NCBI GenBank assembly: GCA_046154645.1
Contig: JBJXDZ010000105.1
Coordinates: 17,683-81,682 of the forward strand
Length of the DNA stretch: 64,000 nt
Reading direction: 5' to 3'
From: Ga0077555 sp046154645
GTDB taxonomy: Bacteria; Pseudomonadota; Alphaproteobacteria; Rhizobiales; Hyphomicrobiaceae
The translations under genes were made by a program, and so were the position numbers. Below the pieces are notes generated by a model, which searched no databases, was not told the DNA's origin, and saw only the letters and a list, made by a program, of their open reading frames with translations. Below are positions 26,263 to 34,124 of this stretch, piece by piece; positions within the stretch are counted from its first letter, which is position 1; every line of letters starts with the position of its first letter.

Positions 26263-27023
26263 CCTGTCTACCTGCCACCACCACGAAAAAACTCGGGCTG
26301 GTCATCGACCTTGACACCTGCGTCGGCTGTCAGGCGTGTGCCACCAGTTGCAAGGAATGGAACACCGGCGGCTATTCGGCGCCGCTGTCGGATATCGAGC
26401 CCTACGGCAAGGATCCGCACGGTGCCTGGCTCAACCGTGTGCACAGCTACGATGTCGGCGACGGCGCCACGAGCCGCACCGTGCATTTCCCGCGCTCGTG
26501 CCTGCACTGCGAGACGCCCGCGTGTGTGACCGTGTGCCCGACCGGCGCCTCCTACAAGCGCGCTGAGGACGGCATCGTGCTGGTCAATCCGGACACCTGC
26601 ATCGGCTGCAAGCTCTGCTCGTGGGCCTGCCCCTATGGTGCCCGCGAGTACGACCAGGCTGACGGCGTCATGAAAAAGTGCACGCTGTGCGTCGACCGCA
26701 TCTACAACGAGCACATCCCCGAAGAGGACCGCGTGCCCGCATGTGTGCGCGCCTGCCCAACGGGAGCGCGCCACTTCGGCGATCTCGGCGACGAGACCAG
26801 TGCCGTGTCGAAGCTGGTCAAGGAGCGCGGCGGCTACGATCTGCTGCCCGAGATGGGCTTCAAGCCCGTGAACAAATACCTGCCGCCGCGCGCGCGGCGG
26901 GATGCGTCTCTTGTTGCGCCTTCCGTTGCCCGACAGCAACCGGCGCGTGAGACTGCCTCGACCGCCACCGGCTCCAAACTCGACGCCCTGTTCGCGTGGG
27001 CCGACAAAGTTCTCTCCCGCTGA
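26259..27023 (+). CDS. soeB: SoeB, four-cluster iron-sulfur subunit
   Basis: The 254-residue protein has four cysteine groups for 4Fe-4S clusters: DTCVGCQACATSC, CLHCETPACVTVCP, DTCIGCKLCSWACP, and the split KKCTLC with ACVRACP. It is the electron-transfer subunit between SoeA and the membrane subunit. Related to DmsB and PhsB. A C-terminal extension after residue 205 is less conserved. Confidence 0.9.
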   Translation: MTCLPATTTKKLGLVIDLDTCVGCQACATSCKEWNTGGYSAPLSDIEPYGKDPHGAWLNRVHSYDVGDGATSRTVHFPRSCLHCETPACVTVCPTGASYKRAEDGIVLVNPDTCIGCKLCSWACPYGAREYDQADGVMKKCTLCVDRIYNEHIPEEDRVPACVRACPTGARHFGDLGDETSAVSKLVKERGGYDLLPEMGFKPVNKYLPPRARRDASLVAPSVARQQPARETASTATGSKLDALFAWADKVLSR

Positions 27024-27033
27024 GGCAAGGCCC

Positions 27034-27981
27034 ATGCATCCCGCTTATTCGGTGCTGTTCTTCACGACGCTGTCCGGTGCCGGCTACGGCTTGTTGATCT
27101 GGCTCGCAGTCCTCGCCCTGCTCGATCGCGTCCCCGCCGACTGGAGCCTCGGCGTCGCCGGATTCGGCCTGGCTTTTGCGCTGATCGTGATCGGTCTCTT
27201 GTGCTCGACCGCACATCTTGGCCATCCCGAACGGGCGTGGCGCGCCTTCTCGCAGTGGCGCACGTCATGGCTCTCGCGGGAAGGCGTGGCGGCGATGGCG
27301 ACGTTCGTGCCATCCGGTTTGTTCGCCATCGGCTGGGTGATGTTCGGCACGCACGATCACATCTTCGCGGTGATGGCCGCGCTGACCATTCTTGCAGCCC
27401 TCGCTACGGTGTACTGCACGGGCATGATCTACCAGTCGTTGCCGACTATTCGCGCTTGGAGCCAAACACTGGTGTCGCCGATCTATGTCGTGCTGGGTCT
27501 GGCGACCGGGGGCACGCTGGCAGCGCTGATCCTGGCGCTGTTCGGCAAAGTGCCGTCGGGTTTGATCCAGATTGTCATCGCGATCAATCTGCTCGCGGCC
27601 ACCCTGAAACTCGCCTACTGGTGGCGCATTGATGCCAAGGGGCCGCGTCATACCGCCGGCGCGGCGACAGGCCTCGGCAATCTCGGCACCGTTCGCCCGC
27701 TCGATCCGCCGCACACGCAAGCCAACTTCGTTATGCGCGAGATGGGTTTTCAGGTGGCGCGCAAACACGCGAGCAAGCTGCGCCGTGTGGCGCTGATTGC
27801 GGGGTTCTTGTTGCCGGCCCTGTTGCTGGTGGTGGCGCTGCTCACCGCGCCGTCCGTGGCTGTTGTGGCCCTCCTGCTGGCCGTCGTCGCAACGGCGATC
27901 GGCGTGTTCGCCGAGCGCTGGCTGTTCTTCGCCGAGGCGCAGCACGTCGTCACGCTCTACTATGGCGCCCAGGAAGCCTGA
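27034..27981 (+). CDS. soeC: SoeC, membrane anchor and quinone-binding subunit
   Basis: A 315-residue DmsC-like membrane protein with about eight hydrophobic helices (for instance FGLAFALIVIGLLCS and LLPALLLVVALLT). It anchors SoeAB in the cytoplasmic membrane and hands electrons to quinone. The family's HLGHPERAWRAF segment is seen. ATG at 27034 lies ten bases after soeB. Confidence 0.88.
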   Translation: MHPAYSVLFFTTLSGAGYGLLIWLAVLALLDRVPADWSLGVAGFGLAFALIVIGLLCSTAHLGHPERAWRAFSQWRTSWLSREGVAAMATFVPSGLFAIGWVMFGTHDHIFAVMAALTILAALATVYCTGMIYQSLPTIRAWSQTLVSPIYVVLGLATGGTLAALILALFGKVPSGLIQIVIAINLLAATLKLAYWWRIDAKGPRHTAGAATGLGNLGTVRPLDPPHTQANFVMREMGFQVARKHASKLRRVALIAGFLLPALLLVVALLTAPSVAVVALLLAVVATAIGVFAERWLFFAEAQHVVTLYYGAQEA

Positions 27982-28009
27982 ACATCGCGCATTCGCTGGA
28001 GGAAGCGTC

Positions 28010-28933
28010 GTGCCGCATCAAGCTTTGACGCGTCGTCGATTGTCACAGGGGTTCGCAGCCGTCGTTGGTGCCGCGGCGACCGGATCAACCTCCGTTTTCG
28101 CCAGCGCCCACCACACGCTCAAGCTCGGCGATGCCGAGATTATTGTGCTCAGCGATGGTCATCTGACCCTGACGCCGCGCAATCTTGCCGCCACGGTTCC
28201 CGATGCGCAATTGCACGTCGCTGCCAAAACCACCGACACTGTTAACGTGCCAACCAACGTCACGCTGGTGCGCACGGGAAAAGACGTCATCCTGATCGAC
28301 GTTGGTGCCGGTCCGAACTTCATGGGCACCGCCGGCAAGCTCGCTGACTCCCTCGCCGCCGCAAAGATCGATCCCGCCAGTGTCACCAAGGTCGTGTTCA
28401 CGCACGGGCATCCCGATCATCTCTGGGGCGTCATCGACGAGTTCGACAACAGCCCGCGCTTTCCCAACGCCCGTTACGTCATGTCCGAGGCCGAATGGGC
28501 GTTGTGGATGAGCGGCGACCCCTTGAGCAAAGTGCCGGCCAATCGGCAGAATTTCGTGCCCGGCGCCGTGCGCAACCTGCAGGCGATCAAGGATCGCATA
28601 ACGTTCGTCAAACCCGGCCAGGAAGTGGGGCCCGGCTTGACCGCGATCGACACCAGCGGCCACACCCAGGGCCACATCAGTATCCAGATCGCGTCCGGTC
28701 GAGAGACGCTGGTGGTGCTCGGCGATGCATTGACGCATCCCGTGATCTCATTCGAGCATCCAGAGTGGCGACCCGAAGCCGATCACGATCCCGAGCGTGC
28801 GGTCGCCACCCGCAAGGCGCTGCTCGATCGCCTCGCCACCGAGAAGACGCGCATCCTCGGTTTCCATTTGCCGTTCCCGGGTCTCGGTCAGGTCGAGCGG
28901 CGGGGGGCGGGCTACGTCTATCGCGTCGCGTAA
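28010..28933 (+). CDS. Exported metallo-beta-lactamase-fold hydrolase (SoxH-like)
   Basis: The 307-residue protein has the metal-binding pattern THGHPDHLWG, then SGHTQGH, GDAL and a late GFHLPFPG histidine. An RRRLSQGF motif and a hydrophobic stretch suggest Tat export. Start is GTG at 28010 after GGAGGAAG. Proteins of this type occur in sox loci as SoxH, whose role is not essential; a thiol or sulfane substrate is possible. It follows soeC at a short distance and is likely cotranscribed. Confidence 0.8.
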   Translation: MPHQALTRRRLSQGFAAVVGAAATGSTSVFASAHHTLKLGDAEIIVLSDGHLTLTPRNLAATVPDAQLHVAAKTTDTVNVPTNVTLVRTGKDVILIDVGAGPNFMGTAGKLADSLAAAKIDPASVTKVVFTHGHPDHLWGVIDEFDNSPRFPNARYVMSEAEWALWMSGDPLSKVPANRQNFVPGAVRNLQAIKDRITFVKPGQEVGPGLTAIDTSGHTQGHISIQIASGRETLVVLGDALTHPVISFEHPEWRPEADHDPERAVATRKALLDRLATEKTRILGFHLPFPGLGQVERRGAGYVYRVA

Positions 28934-28940
28934 CGCGGAG

Positions 28941-29168
28941 TCATTTCGCGCGCTGGATCAGGAAGCGATAGACGCCCGCTGCCTCGCTGTGCTCGACCAG
29001 AACATGGCCCGTGGCCCGGCTGAAGGCCTGGAAATCGGCGACGGCACCGGGATCGGTGGCGAGTACCTCGAGCGTGCCGCCAACGGCGATCTCGCCGATC
29101 GCCTTTTTTGCCTTCAGGATCGGGATCGGGCAGTTCTGGCCCTTGGCATCGATGGTCTTGTCGGCCAC
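28941..29168 (-). CDS. tusA: TusA-family sulfurtransferase
   Basis: A 75-residue cytoplasmic sulfur carrier with the signature CPIPILKAKKAI (C13 active). TusA passes sulfane sulfur to DsrE-type proteins and so links import to sHdr. GTG at 29168 is the likely start because the family begins about twelve residues before the active cysteine; an in-frame ATG at 29210 would overlap the neighbour. It lies just downstream of sorB in the same direction. Confidence 0.87.
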   Translation of the reverse strand: MADKTIDAKGQNCPIPILKAKKAIGEIAVGGTLEVLATDPGAVADFQAFSRATGHVLVEHSEAAGVYRFLIQRAK

Positions 29169-29206
29169 GTCGCGTCTCCGCTGTCTGGAATGCCGAGGTT
29201 GTGAGT

Positions 29207-29578
29207 TCACTTCGGGGCAAACGGGTTCTGCCAGCCGCCGGGTTGGGTGCGTTCGGGAAAAACGGTAGCGAGATAATCCAGCACCTTGCGCCGGTCGCTA
29301 TCATCGAGCTTGGGCATGCCGTGCCGTTTGACCATCCAATCCAGGCTTTCGTCCCAGCGATCGCGGCTCATGCGCTGCTGGGCGACGATCTTGAACGAGT
29401 GGCAAGCAACGCAGGCATAGAAGGCGTCATCGCGATGAGGGCCGGGGGGATACAATTCCGGCGCGTCTTGCGGATCCTTGGGTTTGGCGCGCTGTGCTTC
29501 GGCCGGCACGGCGGACATGACGAGCACCGCGGCCAACGCCAGCGCGGCGATCGCTGCCATTGAGCGAGGCTTGTTCAT
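29207..29578 (-). CDS. sorB: Monohaem cytochrome c, SorB-like
   Basis: The 123-residue product has a signal peptide ending at AEAQ and one haem site YACVACHSFK, with RHGMPKLD giving a possible methionine ligand. It is the electron acceptor of the molybdenum protein encoded directly upstream, whose stop it overlaps by four bases. The pair fits periplasmic sulfite:cytochrome c oxidoreductase. The segment with DRWDESLDWMVKRHGM also occurs in the haem part of SoxD-like proteins, a possible distant relation. Confidence 0.8.
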   Translation of the reverse strand: MNKPRSMAAIAALALAAVLVMSAVPAEAQRAKPKDPQDAPELYPPGPHRDDAFYACVACHSFKIVAQQRMSRDRWDESLDWMVKRHGMPKLDDSDRRKVLDYLATVFPERTQPGGWQNPFAPK

Positions 29579-30948
29579 CCGATCAGCACCGCGACACGGT
29601 GCATGGGATTGGCTCCGTAGCCTTGCGGATTCCAATTGCCGGCGATGTGCGGCTGCATGACGCCCGCCGTATCGGTCGCCCGCACCCAAAGCTCATAGTA
29701 GCCGTCGGCCGGCAGTGCCACGACGGCTGTCCAGCGCCGCCAGTCGAAGCGGTTACGGGGCGCGGCGAGCTTGGCCTTTTGCCACGAGGCGCCGAAGTTG
29801 TTTGACACGTCGACGGCGCGCACGTCGCGGTCTCCGGCCCAGGCAGCGCCGCGAACCTGCACCGCGCGTGTGCCGGCCACGAGCTTGGTGCCGTTGGCTG
29901 GGCTGGTGATGATGCCGCGCACGGGCATCGATTCCAGGATCTTGAAGTTGGCATCGTCCGCCTTGCCGCCCGGAATCATCGGCTTGATGGCGACGCGATA
30001 ACTGGTGCCGGTCATGCCGGGGCCGTCGTGCACCTTGTCGACGAGGGTGATCTTCGAGAGCCACTTGTGCGAGGCCGAGCCCGGCCAGCCTGGAATGACG
30101 AGCCGCAACGGGCCGCCATGGATATTGGACAGGGGCTGCCCGTTCATGGCCCAGACCAGCATCGCCTCACGCTGCAGGGCTTTCTTGATCGGTACGCCGC
30201 GCGACAGTGGCAGCTTGGTCTGGTCGCCTGACAGATGCGCGTCGGTGCCGTAGTTGGCCGTGTACACGGCGGATGGCTTGATGCCGGCAGCCCTGAGCAC
30301 GGACGCCAGCGAGATGCCGGTCCACGTGGCGCAGCCGGCGCCGCCGTTGCCCCATTGGTTGCCGCGGGCCTGTGGTGTGAAGTACGCGCGGCCATTGCCG
30401 CCGCACTCGAGCACCATGCGCAGCGTCTGGGGTTTGAAGCGGCGCTTCAACTCACCGAGGGTCAGTTCGAGGCGCGTGTTCACTTCGCCATCGATGGTCA
30501 AACGCCAAGCGTCGGCGTCCTTGACCTCGTCAGGCGTCAGGCCGTTGTTGCGGATGAAGAACTTCGCTGTTGGCGTGGTGTCGTCGTCGAGCAGGTGCTC
30601 CGGCGTCTCGGCTACCAGCGGTTTGTCGCCGAGCAGCTTCAGGCCCGGATCCTTGCCAGGGAACGAGAATGGTTGCGGGCTTGGCGGCGTGGGCGTCGGC
30701 GCGGCGGCGGGTGCCGGTGCAGAATCCTTTTTCGCTTCCTGTGCGAAGGCCGCTGGGATCAGGCCGGCGGGCATAGTGGCGGCGTGAACAATGACACCAC
30801 CGACGGCTGCCGTGGTGGCTGTGAGGCCCAGGCCATTGAGAAATCCGCGCCGCGAGGCGGCCGTCCGGCGCCCGAAGATGACGGCGTCCGCTCGCTCGGG
30901 ATCGGATTGGTAGAGCTCGTCAGGGGAGCGTTCCTTGCCATTCCTCAT
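29575..30948 (-). CDS. sorA: SorA-like periplasmic molybdenum sulfite dehydrogenase
   Basis: A 457-residue protein of the sulfite oxidase family. The Tat signal is SRRGFLNGLGLTATTAA. The molybdenum-ligand cysteine is in VLECGGNGRAYF; GCATWTGISLASVL, HGGPLRLVIPGWPG and a C-terminal Mo-cofactor dimerisation domain (VRGAAWAGDRDVRAVDVS, WVRATDTAG) follow. A proline- and alanine-rich linker lies after the signal. SoxC is a close relative, but without a dihaem SoxD and with a small SorB-like partner, direct sulfite oxidation is the better call. An ATTCGAAT site and a TATAAT box precede it. Confidence 0.82.
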   Translation of the reverse strand: MRNGKERSPDELYQSDPERADAVIFGRRTAASRRGFLNGLGLTATTAAVGGVIVHAATMPAGLIPAAFAQEAKKDSAPAPAAAPTPTPPSPQPFSFPGKDPGLKLLGDKPLVAETPEHLLDDDTTPTAKFFIRNNGLTPDEVKDADAWRLTIDGEVNTRLELTLGELKRRFKPQTLRMVLECGGNGRAYFTPQARGNQWGNGGAGCATWTGISLASVLRAAGIKPSAVYTANYGTDAHLSGDQTKLPLSRGVPIKKALQREAMLVWAMNGQPLSNIHGGPLRLVIPGWPGSASHKWLSKITLVDKVHDGPGMTGTSYRVAIKPMIPGGKADDANFKILESMPVRGIITSPANGTKLVAGTRAVQVRGAAWAGDRDVRAVDVSNNFGASWQKAKLAAPRNRFDWRRWTAVVALPADGYYELWVRATDTAGVMQPHIAGNWNPQGYGANPMHRVAVLIG

Positions 30949-30985
30949 GTGCCGGCTCCTTGTCGCCAAGACTGGACCACGCTGC

Positions 30986-31006
30986 ATTATATACGGGTAT
31001 TCGAAT
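30986..31006 (-). promoter_or_regulatory. sorAB promoter -10 box with overlapping regulon operator
   Basis: On the minus strand TATAAT (30986-30991) lies about 40 bases before the sorA start. ATTCGAAT (30999-31006) falls eight bases upstream, inside the spacer expected between -10 and -35, the position where a bound repressor would block polymerase. Confidence 0.6.
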
Positions 31007-31087
31007 GTCGGCATAGTCGATTGCAAGCAGGCGTTGCCTCGCCTTGGGGGCGGCAAGCGGGGCCGGCGGCCAGTGGTGGGTCCAAGA

Positions 31088-31477
31088 CTACAGCTTGGCG
31101 GCCTTGTCCTTGGCGGCGCAGAAATGCTTGTAGAGGATCGCCACGATATCGCGCACCACCGGATGGTCGATGGAGTAGAAGGCAAAATGACCGACGCGCT
31201 CGGCCTTGACCAAGCCGTCCAGCCGCAATCGCGTGAGGTGCTGCGACACAAGGCTCTGGCGCGCGCCGATGGCCTCGCAGATCTCGGTTACGGTCTTGTC
31301 GCGCTCCATCAATTCGCACAGGATCATCAGCCGGTGCTCGCTGCCGATGGCGCGCAGCAGTTGCGATGCCTCGCCGGCGGCCGCATACATCTGTTGGGCC
31401 AGTTCGCTGGGAACCGGGGCCACCTCAGTGTCGTCGACGAGGTCGTCGTGCGGCTCGTTGCTCATCGGGGCGTCCAT
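31088..31477 (-). CDS. ArsR-family repressor (SoxR/sHdrR type)
   Basis: A 129-residue winged-helix regulator of the ArsR family. The DNA-reading helix is ICEAIGARQSLVSQHLTRLRLDGLV. Cysteines are C54, C67 and C120; SoxR and sHdrR of Hyphomicrobium-type loci sense sulfane sulfur through a conserved cysteine pair, and C54 with C120 are placed for that. It is likely the repressor of the sulfur genes through the ATTCGAAT sites. It lies upstream of sorAB on the same strand. Whether it is the SoxR or the sHdrR member is not resolved. Confidence 0.83.
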   Translation of the reverse strand: MDAPMSNEPHDDLVDDTEVAPVPSELAQQMYAAAGEASQLLRAIGSEHRLMILCELMERDKTVTEICEAIGARQSLVSQHLTRLRLDGLVKAERVGHFAFYSIDHPVVRDIVAILYKHFCAAKDKAAKL

Positions 31478-31707
31478 GCTCGCTCACCTGAGCGGGTGCA
31501 GCAATTTCAGTGCTGTGTCAATGTCAATCCATGGCGTGACCGGCGGCGGCTGGGTCCAGCGGTTCGTGACCCAATGCAACTCGGTAGTGCCAGACACGGG
31601 CCGGTCGCCCGCGCCATCATGACAGCCAAGTGTGCCGCTAGAGAGGACGTGCTGGGGGCAGGGCAAGTGCCCGCCGGTGCCGCAGCAACCGGACCGAGGG
31701 AGGCGAT

Positions 31708-32112
31708 ATGGTAACCCGCCGTCAGTGGTTGGCAGGGCTTGGCGCAGGCGGCGTGGCGGTGGTCGTTGCTACCGGCAGCGGCGCCATGGCCTTCGAAGGG
31801 GCCGCTTACGATGCGAAGACGTTCGCTCAGGCCCAGGCCGAGGGCCGCCCCATCCTCATCGAGGTGCATGCCGGCTGGTGTCCGGTCTGTTGGAAGCAGG
31901 GGCCGCTGCTGACCACATTGCTCAAGCAACCCGAATTCGCGCGCGTGCTCCGCATCACCGTCGAGTTCGATATGGAGAAAGACGTGCTGAAAGTGTTCGG
32001 AGTGACGCGCCAAAGCACGCTCATTGTCTTCAAGGGGGCCCAGGAGACGGGGCGCAGCATCGGCGAGGTTGATCCGGCGCGTCTCGAGGCCCTGCTGCGC
32101 TCGGCGCTGTGA
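31708..32112 (+). CDS. Exported thioredoxin-like protein (SoxS/SoxW type)
   Basis: The 134-residue product has an RRQWLAGLGAGG export signal and a thioredoxin motif HAGWC58-PV-C61WKQ. Periplasmic thioredoxins next to sox genes keep SoxY or other thiols reduced. GAGGGAGG precedes the start. Its stop lies close to the CcdA-like gene, which supplies the electrons. Confidence 0.85.
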   Translation: MVTRRQWLAGLGAGGVAVVVATGSGAMAFEGAAYDAKTFAQAQAEGRPILIEVHAGWCPVCWKQGPLLTTLLKQPEFARVLRITVEFDMEKDVLKVFGVTRQSTLIVFKGAQETGRSIGEVDPARLEALLRSAL

Positions 32113-32141
32113 CCGGTGGCCAACGATATCGGACAGGCCCC

Positions 32142-32861
32142 ATGACCGGCAGTCTCGTTCTGGCATTTGGCGCGGGCGTGCTGTCGCTGCTGTCGCCGTG
32201 CACGCTGCCCATCCTGCCCATCGTCGTCGCGGCCGCACTCGGTGCGCACAAATACGGAGCCTTGGCACTCGCCGCCGGTCTCGCCCTAGCCTTCGCCACC
32301 ATCGGTGTCGTCTTGACGCTGGCCGGCCAAGCCGTTCCGGTAAGCGAGGCGGGCTTGCGGATCGCGGCGGCCGTGGGCCTGCTGCTGGTCGGGGTCCTGC
32401 TTATCGTGCCGCCGCTGCAGGTCCGCCTGACGATCCTGCTGGCGCCGCTGCAGTCGGCACTGGCCCGTCGTTTCGGTCACGGCACAGGGACAGGTTCGGC
32501 GGGGCAGTTCGGGCTCGGCCTGCTGCTTGGCGGGGTGTGGGCGCCGTGTGTCGGGCCGACCTTGGGGGCTGCCATGCTGCTCGCGTCCCGCGGCGAGAGG
32601 CTCGGCGACGTGGCGGCGATCATGCTGGCATTCGGGCTTGGCGCTGGTGGCCCGTTAGTCGCGCTGGGTTTGATCCCGCAGGCGCGCGTTCTGCGCCTGC
32701 GCCAGTCGCTCGCCGTTGCCGGTCACCGCGGCAGGCAGCTGCTGGGACTGGCACTGGTGCTGGTCGGTCTTGCCGTGCTCACCGGACTCGACAAAACCCT
32801 GGAGGCGGCCCTCGTCAAGCGGATGCCGGCCTGGCTCCTCGATCTCACCACCCGCCTCTGA
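32142..32861 (+). CDS. CcdA/DsbD-type membrane thiol transporter (SoxV-like)
   Basis: A 239-residue membrane protein with about six helices and the two cysteine motifs LLSPCTLPILPIVV and GGVWAPCVGPTLGAAMLL. It moves reducing power from cytoplasmic thioredoxin to the periplasmic thioredoxin encoded upstream, as SoxV does. ATG at 32142 follows GGACAGG; a GTG at 32109 overlapping the upstream stop is an alternative. Confidence 0.85.
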   Translation: MTGSLVLAFGAGVLSLLSPCTLPILPIVVAAALGAHKYGALALAAGLALAFATIGVVLTLAGQAVPVSEAGLRIAAAVGLLLVGVLLIVPPLQVRLTILLAPLQSALARRFGHGTGTGSAGQFGLGLLLGGVWAPCVGPTLGAAMLLASRGERLGDVAAIMLAFGLGAGGPLVALGLIPQARVLRLRQSLAVAGHRGRQLLGLALVLVGLAVLTGLDKTLEAALVKRMPAWLLDLTTRL

Positions 32862-33073
32862 GGTGTGCCGGATGGGCGCCGCGCTTAACTCGGGCATTGC
32901 CCGGCGCTAACCGGTACGCTCTTAGCGATGCCGACGGGACTTGATCGTTCTGCGCGCCGGGGCGGCAAATCAACCCGACGGCGTGGCAGGCTGTTGCCGG
33001 GGCTGGCCCGGCGGACGTAATCTCGCAGCGGTCGGCGAAAGCTGAACGGTCCAACGGCAAGGACACACCACAC

Positions 33074-34114
33074 ATGTACCTGAAGAACGCCTGGTATGTC
33101 GCAGCGCTCGAGCGGGAGGTCGGCACAGGCCTCGTGCCGGTCAAGGTACTGGGCGAGCCTGTTGTCGTCTACCGCAAGCAGGATGGCACGCTGGTCGGCC
33201 TCGAGGATGCCTGCCCGCATCGCAAGCTGCCGCTCTCCATGGGCCGTCTCAAGGGCGATCAGGTGGAATGCGGGTATCACGGCCTGATGTTCGATGGCAC
33301 GGGGACCTGCACCAAGGTTCCAGGCGCCGAAAAGATCCCGCATGTCGCCCGCGTTCGGGCCTATCCCGTCCACGCGCGCTATGGCTTCATCTGGATCTGG
33401 ATGGGCGAGGCCCGCCTGGCTGATCCGGCCAAGATCACGCACGTCGACTTCTGGGGGGAGGCGGGCTGGGGGCACAACCAGCCGGATTCGATGCTGTTCG
33501 ACTGCAACTACCTCTACATCGCCGACAACCTGCTCGATCCCTCGCACGTGTCGTGGGTGCATCAATCCTCATTTGGCGGTGCGGGCACCGAAGACACGCC
33601 GATCGAGACCACGCTCACCGAGGGGGCCGTTACCGCTTGGCGCTGGCTGCCTAACGCTGATCCCGCACCATTCTATGCGCCGCTGCTCAAGTTCCAGGGC
33701 AAGGCCGACCGCAAGCAGCATTACGAGATGCGCTATCCCTCGAACATGCTGGCGCGGGCCATCTTCACGCCGGCTGGTCACGGCGGCGAGGGGAACCCTG
33801 ATCACGCGGACGTGTTCTACATGGACAGCTACAATTTCCTCACCCCGATCGACGATAAGACGACGCGCTACTTCTGGTTCCAGATGCGCAATGTGCGCCC
33901 CGATGATGCCGCGTTGTCGGCGCAGATGAACGCCGGTATCCGTGCCGTGTTCGAGGAGGATCGGCTGGTGCTCAACGCGGTGCAGAAGGGCATGGACAAT
34001 AAGCTCACGCCCAATCTCGACTTGAAGATCGATACTGCACCGTTGCGCTTTCGACGGCGGTTGGCGCAGATGATCGCAGCTGAGCAGGCTCTGAACCGCG
34101 CGGCGGCAGAATGA
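33074..34114 (+). CDS. Rieske non-haem iron oxygenase, vanillate demethylase-like
   Basis: The 346-residue protein has the Rieske motif CPHRKLPLSMG...CGYHGLMF near residues 48-71 and the mononuclear iron site DNLLDPSHVSWVHQSS, typical of the vanillate O-demethylase oxygenase (VanA) group. The substrate, probably an aromatic ether or acid, cannot be named. It is paired with the reductase gene 10 bases downstream. ACGGCAAGGA precedes the start. Confidence 0.88.
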   Translation: MYLKNAWYVAALEREVGTGLVPVKVLGEPVVVYRKQDGTLVGLEDACPHRKLPLSMGRLKGDQVECGYHGLMFDGTGTCTKVPGAEKIPHVARVRAYPVHARYGFIWIWMGEARLADPAKITHVDFWGEAGWGHNQPDSMLFDCNYLYIADNLLDPSHVSWVHQSSFGGAGTEDTPIETTLTEGAVTAWRWLPNADPAPFYAPLLKFQGKADRKQHYEMRYPSNMLARAIFTPAGHGGEGNPDHADVFYMDSYNFLTPIDDKTTRYFWFQMRNVRPDDAALSAQMNAGIRAVFEEDRLVLNAVQKGMDNKLTPNLDLKIDTAPLRFRRRLAQMIAAEQALNRAAAE

Positions 34115-34124
34115 AGGGACATTC

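Noticed and set aside
29575..30948. SoxC (sulfane dehydrogenase) as the identity of the molybdenum protein
   Set aside because: Its partner is a small single-haem cytochrome rather than dihaem SoxD, and the gene pair is separate from soxYZ and soxAX; SorA-like is the safer call, though the families are related.
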